64,000 nucleotides of DNA from Quillaja saponaria (lineage: Eukaryota; Streptophyta; Magnoliopsida; Fabales; Quillajaceae). Positions within the stretch are counted from its first letter, which is position 1; each line of letters starts with the position of its first letter. The position numbers and the translations under genes are program-made. Where the stretch lies: assembly GCA_029379385.1 (NCBI GenBank), contig CM055606.1, forward strand, positions 3,224,001 through 3,288,000, given 5' to 3'. Shown piece after piece: positions 12,568 through 25,122 of this stretch. The notes below the pieces were generated by a model. The model made no database searches and was not told the origin of the DNA. It saw nothing but the letters and a program-made list of their open reading frames with translations.

Positions 12568-13037
12568 ATATGTTTGGAAGATTGTGAACGCCATACGTGC
12601 TCTCCTTCTATGCTTTGTTTTTTCATTGCAGATCTTAAGATAATTCTCTACAGAGTATAGATGACTTTTTGTGGTTGAAGAGCCCAGTCCTGATGACAAT
12701 TGTGGTGATAAACTTAATGACAAGGCTTAGAAGATCTGTACGAGCAGCGGGTGACATCTTTATATCTTATGCATGCAAATAATCATTCCATTCATGTATA
12801 GACGCTACCATGCCATTACAGGGTTAGCGCAGATGAAAATGTATTGTACAAGGAGGGATTCATATACAAATTTGGATTACTGCAACCGAGATTCATGGAA
12901 AGAACAATGCCCTGGTACTTCCATTTCTTTTTTCGCTTTTCTTCCTTTGTTTTCTCCTGTTGTAGATCAGGCACTATCATCAGATCATCAGATGTTTCTG
13001 CATAAACATGGAAATATGGAATGATAGAAGCAACCAT
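12568..13037 (+). other. Probable 3' untranslated region and downstream flank
   Basis: Sequence directly after the O-fucosyltransferase stop codon. It is less AT-rich than the following intergenic DNA and has no coding motif. The polyadenylation point cannot be fixed from sequence. Confidence 0.4.
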
Positions 13038-16000
13038 CTTGTCCTATTTGCACATTATTTGGTTATATTATAAGGACATCATTGTTGAGTTTCTAATGAT
13101 TTCTAAAAATATAAATTTCTCTCACAATCTCAACCACCTATGTCCACCCCATCGCCGGCCCTCAGAGATAAAAAAAAGAAAGAAGAAAAAAAAAGATAAT
13201 ATTTTCTTCTCCCTCGCTGTATGTTCTATTGATTCTTTTTGGAGCATATCCAACTTAATAAATATGTTGGAGAAGGTAGATCCTCTATTTAAAGAAGGCT
13301 TTCTTGCAAGGTTTTCTTTGATAAAGACAACCTGCAGAACTAACCAATCATTCCTGTCAAATAAGGTCCATCTAGTTTTGTTTTATTCCCATTATCCCAT
13401 CAGCAAGTGCGAATTGAGTCATCAGTTAGTCGTTGGAGAATTATATATACTCGTTACTTATTAAGCCAATAAACGTAGGAAATTGAGACTAAATGATGCT
13501 ATGCTTTATTAGCAGCAAAATGATTACTAATGTATTTAAACGAAAATTTGTCACTCTAAACTCCAAAAATTTATGCTTATTCTGCAATTTGCAGCCGACC
13601 ATAGTGGTATAAATGGGATCCAAAGGCCAACAGTGCTTCCATATAAAACTATAAAGATTTCTCTAATCATAGAAGATGTCATATGAATTTATTATTTTAA
13701 TATATTTATTATATCTTACAAAATAATTTGTGAATATTCATTGAAAAAAAATTAAAATAGTAGGTAGAACGAAAATAATTGTCAATTGTCATAATAAATT
13801 TAATTTGTTTTTACAAATATATTCTTTAACGGGTGTCATTATTACAAGAAAATACTTTTTCTAAGATGCTAATATTGTAAACTTATTGAGACTTGTAGGT
13901 ATTTTATTGAGTTATATGTCAGAGAGCAAAATTAAGTATATTTATCACAAAATCAACTTATGTACAGGTATTTTCGTTAAGCATGGATGAAACAAGATGC
14001 TAATTTTTTATAATCACGTTTTAGATTTTTTATCTCTAACTTTTATTTTAGATCTTAAGAAGAAGTTGAGGACGAAAAAAACAAAAACTCAAACTACCGC
14101 ACAAGCCCTAAGCACACATTCTTCATTGTGCAAAATGAGAAAGGTGTTATATTTTGCAATTTTAGTGGAGCTTTAATGGCAGCCACGGATAAATATGGTA
14201 CATTAATCCAATTAGGTAAAACCTCAAAAATATGTAAGTAAATTTAAATGGAAATTCAAAAATCCCTCAATTATCTTCTGAAATAGGAAGTTAGCAAATT
14301 AGGTAATAATAATCATGAAAAGGAATTTGTTGGGTTTGGTTGGACATATTAGGATTAAGAGCATCTGGTCTCCCCACATTGCATTGTTACTTAATCAACC
14401 AAACCCTCTTAATAATTTAGGGTTTTTTATAATGTGTTAAATAGTTTATTAGGGTGTAATAAATGTATTTTTCAGAAATTAAAAGTCTTTTAAAAGTAAT
14501 AATTAGATAATTGGCATAGTACTACAATTATTGTTAATTATTATAAGAAATAATAAAAATTTTAAATATGGGTATCTAAACCGGTGTCCTTAGACACTTG
14601 TTAAAATAGTATATATAAAATTTCATAGTCATATATCATAATGGTTAGCGATAATTTTAGTGTTAAGTAGTTAATGAGCTACTACTTATAAAATATTTTA
14701 AATTTAAAAAATTATATTTAGTACACCTTAATAAGTTTTTAAAAACATGTAAACAAAAAAAAAAACACTTTGATAAGTCAAAACCTTAAGGGAAGGTGTA
14801 GTGATCTAGAAAAAAAATACTCCTTTCATGAGTTTGAATTTTCTTGGGGATCTCATAAAAAATAAAATCTTAACAAATTTTATAGTAATTAATAAAATAT
14901 ATTATTTTCATTAATTTCAAGTATGAATTTTCTTGGAGATCTCACAGGAAATAAAATCATAATAAATTTGGTAATCTTGGATGAGAATGGTCTACCTACA
15001 ATGGGGATCAAAGAAGTAAATTCCTAGAAAAGATGCTAGTAGTAGCATTGATGAAGAGCATGGAGACCCCTTGAAAGCTCTCATGTAATTTTTCAGATTA
15101 TCAATTGGTCATTTCAATATCTTCTTGAAAGATCCAAGAAAACCCATCCACTTGAAGCACTTGCTTTTGCACCACATGTCTTCAAAATCAGATAACTATA
15201 TGTTTTTAACTAATAAAGTTTCAATATGCCATGACTAAAGTAAACACCTAAGTTAAATAACAATAAGTACACTTAATATTTTAATAACATGGGTGCTTGA
15301 GTTCTAAGTGATTGATTCCTAACCAATCCCATCTCCTAAATAAATAAGTAAATATTTCTTCACCAATAAGGACAATGGATCTATAATTTATGATTTTTAT
15401 TTTTATTTTTTTTTTTTTTTGCTAAGATCTATAAATTACGATGATAATGATGGTTGTTAGCTTTCTTAAATCTTACCTGGAAAAACCTAATAACAGTTGT
15501 GGTAATTACAAACTCTTGTATTGTGACTTTTGCTTTTGGATTTTTGGAGTATAACAAATGACTACTACGTTTATTGGTTCTTGAAATGGGGAACATTCCC
15601 CAAGAAAAGTAATTGGTGATCATTGATATCATTTTTTTTTTTTCAATTGATCCAGTTTTATTATTGTATATCTTAATGGGATACATGATCCAATGTTATT
15701 TTGTTAATTTAAATTAACGTTGAAGATCTAAAAGGTTAGGTCTAACTATGATATTATATTCCCTAGAGGAGCAAGCTATCATTTGTAATTAATGGCATCA
15801 ATCTTTTTACTTTTTTTTTTGGTTCAAGATCTTTCTTACTTTGATGCAAAGTTTTTTTTATTTTTTATTTTTTTTCATTTACTTGAGAAAGGATATAATT
15901 GAAGATAAGATTTTTCTAATACACTTGTTAAGATTTTATGAATAAAAAATTTGTAATATTTATTACGGTAACTCAATTTATAAAAATCATATTTATTGTA

Positions 16001-17150
16001 ACTTAACCTGTACCTAGTAAGGTGTGTCAGGTTATAAAAATTTTACTTTCTCATAGTTTCTCACAAAGAGATTCGATCTTATGAAATCAATAAAAAAATC
16101 ACACTTTCTTGATTGCCAAGCCAATTCTATAAAAGCTTATAATTGAAGATATTTTACTCATGTACCATCAACACTTATTATTTGAGTTAAGAACCTCGTG
16201 ATCTTGTCTTAATAGATCTTGAATTAAATTAAATAGCCGTGATATATCTTATGATCTTTTGTTTGTAAGTTTTCAAAATTACTAGACTTGAAACTAATAA
16301 CGATTTTTTAATTTTTTATGTTTTAACAAATAATAATAAATAGAAATTATACTTCAACTATACAGATTTGAAGAATGAGAATATTAAAAAATAAATAAAT
16401 TTTGATATCTGTATCATTTTGCAAAACTTTAAGAGAAGTTAATGTATTACAAGAAAAAAATTGAAAAGAAAAACAATGGTGCAATTTGTTTCCTCTTGTT
16501 TGAAAATTAATAAGAAAAGTTTTGGTAAGAAATTAGAGGTTTGGACAATCAAAATTTCCTTTTCCCATGCATTGAGAGAAAAAATGAATTATATTAATTG
16601 TAACCCTCATTAATTATTTTTAGTTTTTATTTCTTCCCTTCTCAAATAGTAAGAGTTTCTTTCTCTTCACTTCCTTTCCTCTTATTTTTCCACAATTAGT
16701 TTCTATAGAAAAGCTTAATTGGTAGATCCACATCCCTGACCAACTGATCAACTCCTAAAAGGCATGGCTCCAAACAACAAATTAACTGTATTTATTGTTA
16801 AGATGATACATATAAAATATTTTAGATTTACAATTGATTTAGTTTTCTATTCATTCCTCCAAAAATTTCTCGTTTAATAAGACTCCAAATCTCTTAATCA
16901 AATTGCATTTTCCTATAAATGAATTTCGTAAAAAAAAAAAAAAAAAAGTATACGAAAGCGATGATAGAAAAACAGCTTCTCAATCTGTATGGAAGCATCT
17001 ATAATTATAATAAAATTAGGAACCAACATAGTATAATTTTGTGGGAAAATGGATCCCAAGGAACTAAGTGGAAGAAACTACATGTACAATCAAGCTCATA
17101 AGGTAGTTCATATGTCAGCAGAAGACATAAATAACCCTTCTTTCCTTTGT
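13038..17150. other. Intergenic DNA between the O-fucosyltransferase gene and BIM1
   Basis: AT-rich with many homopolymer runs. The longest open frame (13021-13464) has Lys-rich low complexity and no recognisable domain, so I do not call it a gene. No RNA gene or well-bounded repeat was seen. Confidence 0.5.
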
Positions 17151-17177
17151 ACCAAAAAAAAGAAAAAGACATAAAAA

Positions 17178-17209
17178 CCCTCCTCCCCCTCTCCCCTCTC
17201 CCCTCTCCC
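17178..17209 (-). promoter_or_regulatory. G-quadruplex-type tract in the BIM1 3' UTR
   Basis: On the - strand, which is the sense strand of BIM1, five G-runs of 3 to 5 bases are separated by one short spacer each (AGA three times, then AGGA between the last two). The + strand C-runs are 17178-17180, 17185-17189, 17193-17196, 17200-17203 and 17207-17209. The tract lies 71-102 nt downstream of the stop codon at 17280. It meets the usual sequence rule for an RNA quadruplex. Folding and function are inferred. Confidence 0.6.
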
Positions 17210-17279
17210 TTATTCAGCAAAGGGTATCAAAAAATGAATCAAATTAAAATTTGGCAATAATAAATAAAATGGCATCCTA

Positions 17280-20200
17280 TTAGTTTCTTCCTTTCTTCAG
17301 TTTCTTTAAAGCTTGGCCAGAGTCCTCCATGGTAACAACTCTAGAACGTCTCATTCCTTGATGGCTAGGTGGAACCTCATCATTCTAGGGAAAAATTAAC
17401 GAAACGAAATATTTAGGTATAATCTGCCATAATTCTTCGACTGTAAACTTATATTTAATGCTACACTTTCACTACAATCATAAAAGGAATTGGAAAAGGA
17501 ACATGCAATGTCAGAATACCTTCTCATTTGACATTGGTGCAGTTGGTGTGACATTTGCTTGTTTTCCAAGATCAATTTTCACTGAGATGCTAGCCTGTGA
17601 CAAATCCACTCCAGAACTCTGCAGTGCTTGTGTTAAAGTATTTAACAACCTGTTCAACAATCATACCCTTTGTTTATTGGCTAGCAATCAAAATGCCTTC
17701 GAAATTAAATGATTCTGAAAGTCTGATAACAATGGTTTTCACTACAAATAACAACTGGATGGAGTCATGCTTGCAGACAATAGATAATTGGCTATTTGCT
17801 AATGCCTACCTATATGGAAGCAAGAATAAGTAGGAATTATGGTCTCAGGCAACTGATGCTACTAACTTCTAAGCCTAATGTCAAGATCATGGAAATTATA
17901 CTATAACTTTCGTGGAACTTAAGAGGACATGCCTTGACTAGTGTCAGACTGTTACATTACTAAACAATAAAGTACCTGTACATGAATTCATATGAGCATA
18001 GAACCAATTCGTTTGCAGCATAACTAGAAACATAATAGAAATGTTTTTCTAATTACAAAGACATGGCAAATAAGAGCTGTAAAAATCAATAAATGCTCAC
18101 CCTTTTGAGTAGACATTTGAGATGCTAATTGTGCCTCCTTCAATAGTCAACTCATTTTGTTTCAGGTTATCATTAGCCGCAGTTACCTCTGTAGCACAAG
18201 AATTAATATTACGTAAGTGGGATTGAGGCTGAGACATAGTGTACTCTGCATCAGATGCCAGTCTAGGTGGGAGTTGAGATACTGCTCCGCCGCTTCCTAC
18301 AGAAGTTAAAAAGTTTGGCTGCACCGAAAGAGGAAGTGGCACTGCCTTCTTTGTTATCCCAGCTCGGTGCTCAATTGCCTTGAAGGCAGTTGCAGTGCTC
18401 AGGTCAGATTCTACACGGTTCTGTCCTCTCTCGGGAATTGTTGAAGAGATGTCAATATTTTTTTCATCAGTCCTTGTAGCAAACAGCAATGCTGGATCTG
18501 ACCCACTGTTTCTGCCCTGAGATTGGTCAATAAAATTCTCTGCGGATCTGTCATTGTTTCTCTGTTTTGAAAAAAAAAAAAAAAAATGGAGATTCAGTTA
18601 TTGGCATACACAAGGGACAACAATCATATAAGTTTGTCTAGATATAAATCCATTTGTCCAAAATATGATGATACTTATGTAGATATACACTAGAAGAGCA
18701 CACAAGGGTGGATATTCACTTTACAGCCACAAATGTCTTTGTTGATGGGCCTATACCAACAAGAGAATAAAATTGAAAAGAATAAAAAGAACAAAAAAAA
18801 CTGACAAGGAACTTCTTGTTCAAATTATGCACAATTATGTAGGCAAGCAAAATTTTTACCCATGGCATCACTTCTTTTTCATGGTGCCAATCGTGGTATG
18901 ATCCTTCAAATTTATGTACTTTCTCTTGTAGAAAGTGAATATACTCGATAACCTATAAAATGATTCAGATAAGTTCGATTAAAAAAAAAAAAAAAAAAAA
19001 GAAACAGATATGACATCCTTTCAAGTTAATTGTTGTAGGGAACTAGAAAAAGATGAACTCTTTAGAGAACAATTACCTACCTCTAACAAAAAAGAGGCTT
19101 TATCCCTCTTTTGGTCACTATGAGGAATAAGTTCTCGTAGCATATGAAATCTGCATTAGACAATTAAAATGTTATATAATAATATTTGTCAACAATGTCA
19201 GGTCTGAATTGCGGTCAATCAACTACATCGAACCATTCATATGTAAATGTTTGGCAGATAGTAGCAAAATTTATCATAATAGGGGAAGGTAGCAAGGACA
19301 AGTGAAAACAGCCCAATTCAACAAATTCATGTTTCTAGAATAAGTGTCCATTACTGTAGTAACGGCAAATGGCATGAATAGAAAAAAATAAGTTTCATGG
19401 ATAGAGTTGAAAACTTTCAATTGAGAAAATTGTTGCATGGGACAAGAGATTGTGCCCTGACATGAGTGAATAAACCTATGAATACATGCATTAATTCCAT
19501 AATTTAGATACTAAAGAATTCAGACGAGTGAATGAGAAACAACTATGAAACTAGATATAGCCAGCGAGTAAGTCCATTCTGTTAATGACATCCCCATAGC
19601 AAAGTCCACTCTCTTTATGACATCCTCATAGCAAGGGGAACAAGCTCTAAATCTCTTCCAAAAACAGATAGAGCCTGCTACTTCTACTGAACTAGAGCAT
19701 CCTATATATTTATGTACTAAAGCTCTCGAGAATGGTGGTAAATGGCTAGCTAAAATATAGTGACTTAGAATTTCTCCTCACAATCTACAAGAACTTGCTT
19801 CCTCTAAGCTATGATACATAATCAAATTATAACGAGACCAACAATTGATGTGATACTAAACTGATTAATCAGCAACTGATTATAGCAAAAGCTGTAAATG
19901 TTGGGGTAGGTAATACTTACCTGTCGTTGATTTTACTCCTTCTACGCTGCTCTGTTGCCGAATGTTTAGATCGTGGTGTATTGGCTTTTTGATCAGTGTT
20001 CTTGCCATCCACTTTGACCCTCAATTCCCCTGTAAAATTTCGCAACTTTTAGCCGTGTACTAGTAATACTAAGAGGCAGCAAAACAAGAGATGATTTCAG
20101 GGTGAAAGCAATGGAGAAGTATTACAGCACGCAACCCCAACTCAGCAAAACAAGCTCAAAGCTAGTGTTGTATACATCAATGTCAGGTTATTCCATTCTA

Positions 20201-23200
20201 GACACGATTATATGGAACTGTTATTTTTTGTTTGGTAAGTTTTTATGCTAGCAATGCTCATTCTATTAAGTACATTCTATTCTATCCAAGTAAAAATGAT
20301 TAAACTTACTTACGAGGTAAGATTTCTTATTTCTATTTCTATAAAATCTATTCATTTTATTAAAATAAAAAAATAAAAAATATTCATATTATTAAATAAA
20401 TATAGATATAATTAATACAACAAACACATAAATATAATAAATAAAAAAAGAAATAAGATAAACAATAAATCACTTTATTTTAGTCAAATAGTAAAAATAT
20501 CCTCCATAACACCTTAAGTAATAAAAATCAAATTATTATAAATAAATAAATTATTGAATAAAATAAAAATTATATATACATAATTTCGCTTAGTAAAATG
20601 ACAAGAATATCATCATACCACTTAAGTAATAAATATTTTGTATATAAATAAAATTAATTTATTACTTAGAAATAAATATAATATAAAAAGTTTAAATTTA
20701 AAAAAATAAGAAATATATAAATTCTATTAAGTTAAAATTTAACTATTTTATGAACTATCCACTCAAAGGACATTTTTGTTATTTTAGTATAAGTATTTAT
20801 TATTTCATGTCTAAAAATTTTATATCATATAAACAAAATAAAATTGAATAATTATTCCTCATTGAAACTTTAAAACATAGAAATAAATGATCATTCATTT
20901 CATATTCTTTTAATTCTAATTTCGTACAAATTATTCATATATACAAACTAACCCTAAAATATAAAAACCTGACATTTCTCACAAACAAATATATAAAGAT
21001 GAGAAGTAGAAGTGAGGAATACCCTTGTGGATTGTTGAAGATTCATTCTTAAGAACGAAGGCCTCTTCATTGTCTAGTTCCTCTTCCTGGCTGCAAGTAC
21101 GCTTTGCAGATGTTATCATTTCTGTAAAGGTCTGGTTCTTCTGCTTCCTGTCCATTCCAGAAAGCTTAGTATGTAACAAGAAGTAAATTCCTAACAAGTA
21201 AGCTTAACCCCACAAATAGAAATTCCAAATAGACGAGAAATTAAGCAAAAAGGTGACTAACTGAGAGGAAGTGCGAGAGGTGAAGCTGTAGTGACGATTG
21301 TTGGAAGACGACTGTGATAGTCTCTCGGATGACGTCCATTGTCCAAGTCTCACTGCCGACTCTGTGGCACCAAAACAAGACGCTTAATCGCTGTTACTAT
21401 TGCACAGAATGTATGGAAGGACAAAGAATTCAGCCCACCCCAGCCCTTTTCAAAATCTTGGTACATTATGGAGCCATTCACATCAGAACCCACAGCTTTA
21501 AATAGTCTCCTCAAAAGTTTTAGATTGAAAAGCAACAAACACTTGACAGATAGAATGCATGTAACAAATACATATTGCTAATAGTATTCTGTTGTTATCT
21601 TTCGGCTATTGTACTTTTGCAAACACAATTGTAAGAAAAAATAATGGGGATTTATGTAGGATCATGCATGTACTGTGTCATACATGCTAATGTTTAAAAT
21701 TAGCATCGGAACTAACAGTACAATCATATATATATATATATATATATATGATTTAATTTTACCTCCAACCATGGATTTCTCCGCCTCAATATTCTCCTTC
21801 CCTTTCTTTCCCTTTTTAACCGCAGATTCTTCCCACAAAGTGAAACCACTTCCAGTATAAGAACTGCAGTTGGAATTCTCATCGTTTATGTCAGTACTAC
21901 TTGTTTGTGCCACTGCAAATAAGGGTCCCTCTGGCTTTGGAACACGTTGATTAAAATACGAAATGTGGCTTATAGTGTAAGTCCCAATCCCTCCAGGAAG
22001 GATGTTCTCAACAGAAGGTGGCGGCGCTGGAGGTGGTGGCTTTAGATGAACCGTGGATATCTCATCCATGGCTTCTTCCTTTGTGGTTTTCCTTCCGACC
22101 AGTTCTAGTGGTTGCAAGAAATCATGGGTTTGTGGGCAACCTCCTGTTCACAAAGAAACAGCAAATGATTGCTTTATATGAGACTTTGGCGACACCAACA
22201 ACCACATGAATTCAATTGAGGGGAAAAAAACGTAAGATATGATAACCAATCAGAAACACAATAAGGCATTGTTTAGATCATATTGTAATAGGATTAGCCA
22301 AATCCTGTAATACTCTATAGAGCTATACTAATAATCCAGCTTGATAGGTAGTCCAAGTTTGTTAACGTTCTACGATGATTAACTGAATTTTTGTCCTTTA
22401 CATTGATTGGTTTCTACATGTTTCAAATTAAAATTAGAAACAGGACAAAAAATGGACATTATTTTAATCTCACAGTCAATTGAGAACCCGTTTGGTTTGG
22501 CATTGCAAACTCCAAACCAATGTTGAGTGGCTACTTTTTTTTTAAAAAAGAAAAAAGAAAAAGACAAAATGAAGGCAGACAGAGCTAACCTTTGAGAAGC
22601 AACCCAAGCAAAGGCTGCTTGCTTTTTATTTTTTTTTGATAACAAAATAATAATAATAATATCTCAAATTATATTTTACAATCACAGTTTTCAAATCATT
22701 CAAATAAAAGAAAACATTTATAACTGAGCATTTCAAAATAATATTTTAAATACTAAAGTTAAACCAAACTCATCCTTAATATTTTATTTTTTAATGAAAC
22801 AGAATTTATATATATGGGACGGAATTTTTCAATACCATTTGAAAATGAAAATTAGTCCATAATTATGATTAACATTCTATAAGTGAAAACACTCCCGTTT
22901 ATGTCAAAATAATTACTGATAATAATATAAAATATAATAAGATATAAATGAAATTATTTAATAAATATCTTTAAGTAGATATATAAATAATAAACTTATA
23001 TAATTCTCAACTTCAACATCCAATAAAAGTATTAGACATGCTTTACTTATCAAAGTGTTTATTAGACATGCTTTACTTATCAAAGTGTAAGAGTAAGATC
23101 TCTTTATATTTAAGAACCTTTTTAAGCAATGCTAAAAACCAAAACATATCCAATATTTACTGTTGATCTTCAAACGTGATTTCACTGTGTAAAATAAGCA

Positions 23201-24210
23201 TGTCCCGCACAGGGCCTAATGCGAAATGTCGTATCAATATGTAAGAAAGAGAGAAAGACCCTACCTACGCCTACAGGTCCCATCAACCCCAGTGCTAGAT
23301 CTGACGCTACTAATTGCTGGATAACTGGTACGTGTTCCTTTTCTGTTGGAGAACGGAAGCATTTAAATTTTTATTTTGTAAATAAAAAAAAGAAAAAACA
23401 AGAAAGATAAATAAAGAGGGTGGCCCCGTAGATTCATGGCTCAGATCCACGAATTAATTGCAGTCACGTGCACAAACAACCGTGACGAGCAACACGATAA
23501 TTCCATCACAACACAACAAAACTACCCTCATCATTTTGAGATTTTTATTTTTATTATTAAAAAAAAAAACCTGATAATTTAGTTCACGAAAAAAAATGAA
23601 TGTAAAATTAAACCAGTACACCTTCCATTATGTTAAATTTTTGTAAATGTTCTAGAAATAGTTGTTAATTTTTACTAGACTTGATATGAAGAGAGTTAAG
23701 ATATCGATTCAAATTTTTTGAGCAATCCCATTATTCATATTTTGAGGTAGTAAAAAAATCTAGATTTTTTTGTATGGAGTAAAACTAGACTATATGAGTA
23801 TTATTTATTATATAAATTAATATTTTAAAATAATTTCAATTTATAAAAGATATAATTATTAAATTAATAAATTTTCTTAGAACATTCTGTCAAAAAATAC
23901 TTCAAACAAATTATGTAGTCGATATTGAAAAGAAATAACCTTGAGAATGTGGCCTTGCATCTTGTTGGGCACTTGAATGACTATACAGTGACAGAAAGTC
24001 ATGGATGGGTTTCCTTCCTGGCCCAAAAAAAACCAAAAAGAAAATAAAAATTTAGAAAAACAAAAGCAACATCAAGCTTTTGATTTTTGTTTCATTGATA
24101 TCAACTCAGAAAATATCGGATAAACAAATTTACAGAAAAATAAATATATATTAATTTCCGGGACTACCTTCGCTTCCGAAGGAACGAGGTTGAGGATGAG
24201 GAAGCTCCAT
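17280..24210 (-). CDS. BIM1: BES1-interacting bHLH transcription factor BIM1
   Basis: Eleven exons join in frame to a 563-aa protein: 24210-24168, 24017-23940, 22140-21763, 21361-21262, 21147-21023, 20029-19921, 19150-19081, 18952-18860, 18561-18101, 17649-17520 and 17384-17280 (stop TAA). BIM1 partners BES1/BZR1-class factors and binds E-box promoters in brassinosteroid responses in the nucleus. BIM-specific stretches are clear: [15 protein letters not shown] at the start, [10 protein letters not shown], the repeated [29 protein letters not shown] and [16 protein letters not shown]. The basic region has the G-box-binding triad His264, Glu268, Arg272 in [14 protein letters not shown], followed by helix-loop-helix to about residue 316. 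The C-terminus keeps [18 protein letters not shown]. Length is close to the Arabidopsis protein. Two Gln positions that I recall as conserved are His here (RFHML, YIHFL). The gene looks intact and sits alone, without an operon-like partner. Confidence 0.96.
20240..20960. repeat. AT-rich, possibly MITE-derived filler in BIM1 intron 5
   Basis: Most of the 993-nt intron 5 (20030-21022) is a very AT-rich block that is compositionally unlike the intron ends. The left margin has GTTTGGTAAG and the right margin has CAAACTAACCCT, loosely inverted. No target duplication could be identified, so transposon origin is only suggested. Confidence 0.3.
23031..23090. repeat. Tandem 30-bp duplication in BIM1 intron 2
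   Basis: Two adjacent near-perfect copies (23031-23060 and 23061-23090) of a unit starting ATTAGACATGCTTTACTTAT. It lies in the longest BIM1 intron (about 22144-23939). Confidence 0.9.
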
Positions 24211-24226
24211 CAAATCCAAAACCAAA

Positions 24227-24784
24227 GCTGATCGGCTCCTTTTTCTCTTTCCCGGTAACTAACTGAATTTTTGAATCTCAATACGCCACAAATCTCACAG
24301 AATTCAATGAATTCTCTCTAATTGGATTATGAATTTCTTTCAATTCAATTATTTGAGCTCAAGCTTGACTGTATAGTTGAAGCTTCGATCAATTTCTGGA
24401 AACTGATTCTCAGATCCAAATTATGTAGAAAACCAAAATGAAATTCGGATTTGTGATTTTTCTCGGAGAAAATTCCAGTTACTGATTTCCGAGAAAATCA
24501 TTGACTAACTTGTACGCTCTTGCCACTGCATAATAATATAGACCGGGACCTCAATTAAGAGATTTGAGCGAATCTGCAACCATAATTACCTAAAGTTAAC
24601 CATCTCAACCATTTATTCCCTTTTTCTATAAATATGCCAAACAGAATTGAAAGTGACACTACCATAATTCAGCTCAAAAAAATTCAACTCTGAGAAACAA
24701 CAAAGTTCAGTGAAATTCAGCATAACGAACAGAGAACGAGAAAGATCCAAACAAAAGAATTAGCAAGAATAATAAGAAAATACC
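24227..24784 (-). other. Probable BIM1 5' UTR intron
   Basis: On the - strand a donor-like GGAAG|GTATTT ends at 24784. A plausible acceptor GATCAG lies just before 24227, a few bases upstream of the ATG at 24210. This would place the start codon near the beginning of a second exon and leave a non-coding first exon at about 24784-25090. Splice choice is inferred; transcript data would settle it. Confidence 0.45.
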
Positions 24785-25019
24785 TTCCGATATGAATTCC
24801 AACAACAATCTGCTTCACTTAAACCAAACTTGAAATTGAAATCCACAGGTGTGCCGTAAAACTGGAATCAGAATCGGCAGAGAAATCGAAATGCAAAGAG
24901 AATCTGCTTCGAATAAATATCAGCCAAAATAAAATATCTTTTCAAATTTTTTTAATTTCTTTTTCAAATCCTTTTGCTCTGAAAAATTAGCAGTGCGGCT
25001 AAAGATGAGGTACAGGTCG

Positions 25020-25021
<2 letters not shown>

Positions 25022-25054
<33 letters not shown>

Positions 25055-25069
25055 CCCCCCCCCCCCCCC
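25022..25069 (-). repeat. Compound (GA)15 / G18 microsatellite in the BIM1 5' leader
   Basis: The + strand shows 15 CT units (25022-25051) followed directly by 18 consecutive C (25052-25069). On the sense strand of BIM1 this is a G18 run followed by GA repeats. It lies downstream of the predicted TATA box, so within the transcribed non-coding first exon. Both parts are slippage-prone, so the length probably varies between individuals. Confidence 0.85.
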
Positions 25070-25114
25070 GTAAATACTCTCTCTGTCTCTGTGTGTCTGT
25101 TGGCTTCAAAGATC

Positions 25115-25122
25115 ATTTTATA
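25115..25122 (-). promoter_or_regulatory. TATA box of BIM1
   Basis: Reverse-complemented, the site reads TATAAAAT. It sits about 30 bp upstream of a plausible start near 25085, which leaves the GA/G tract and the donor at 24784 inside the first exon. Confidence 0.45.

Noticed and set aside
13021..13464. 147-codon open frame on the + strand downstream of the O-fucosyltransferase gene
   Set aside because: Low-complexity Lys-rich stretch, no domain, no promoter or splice partners; most likely chance.
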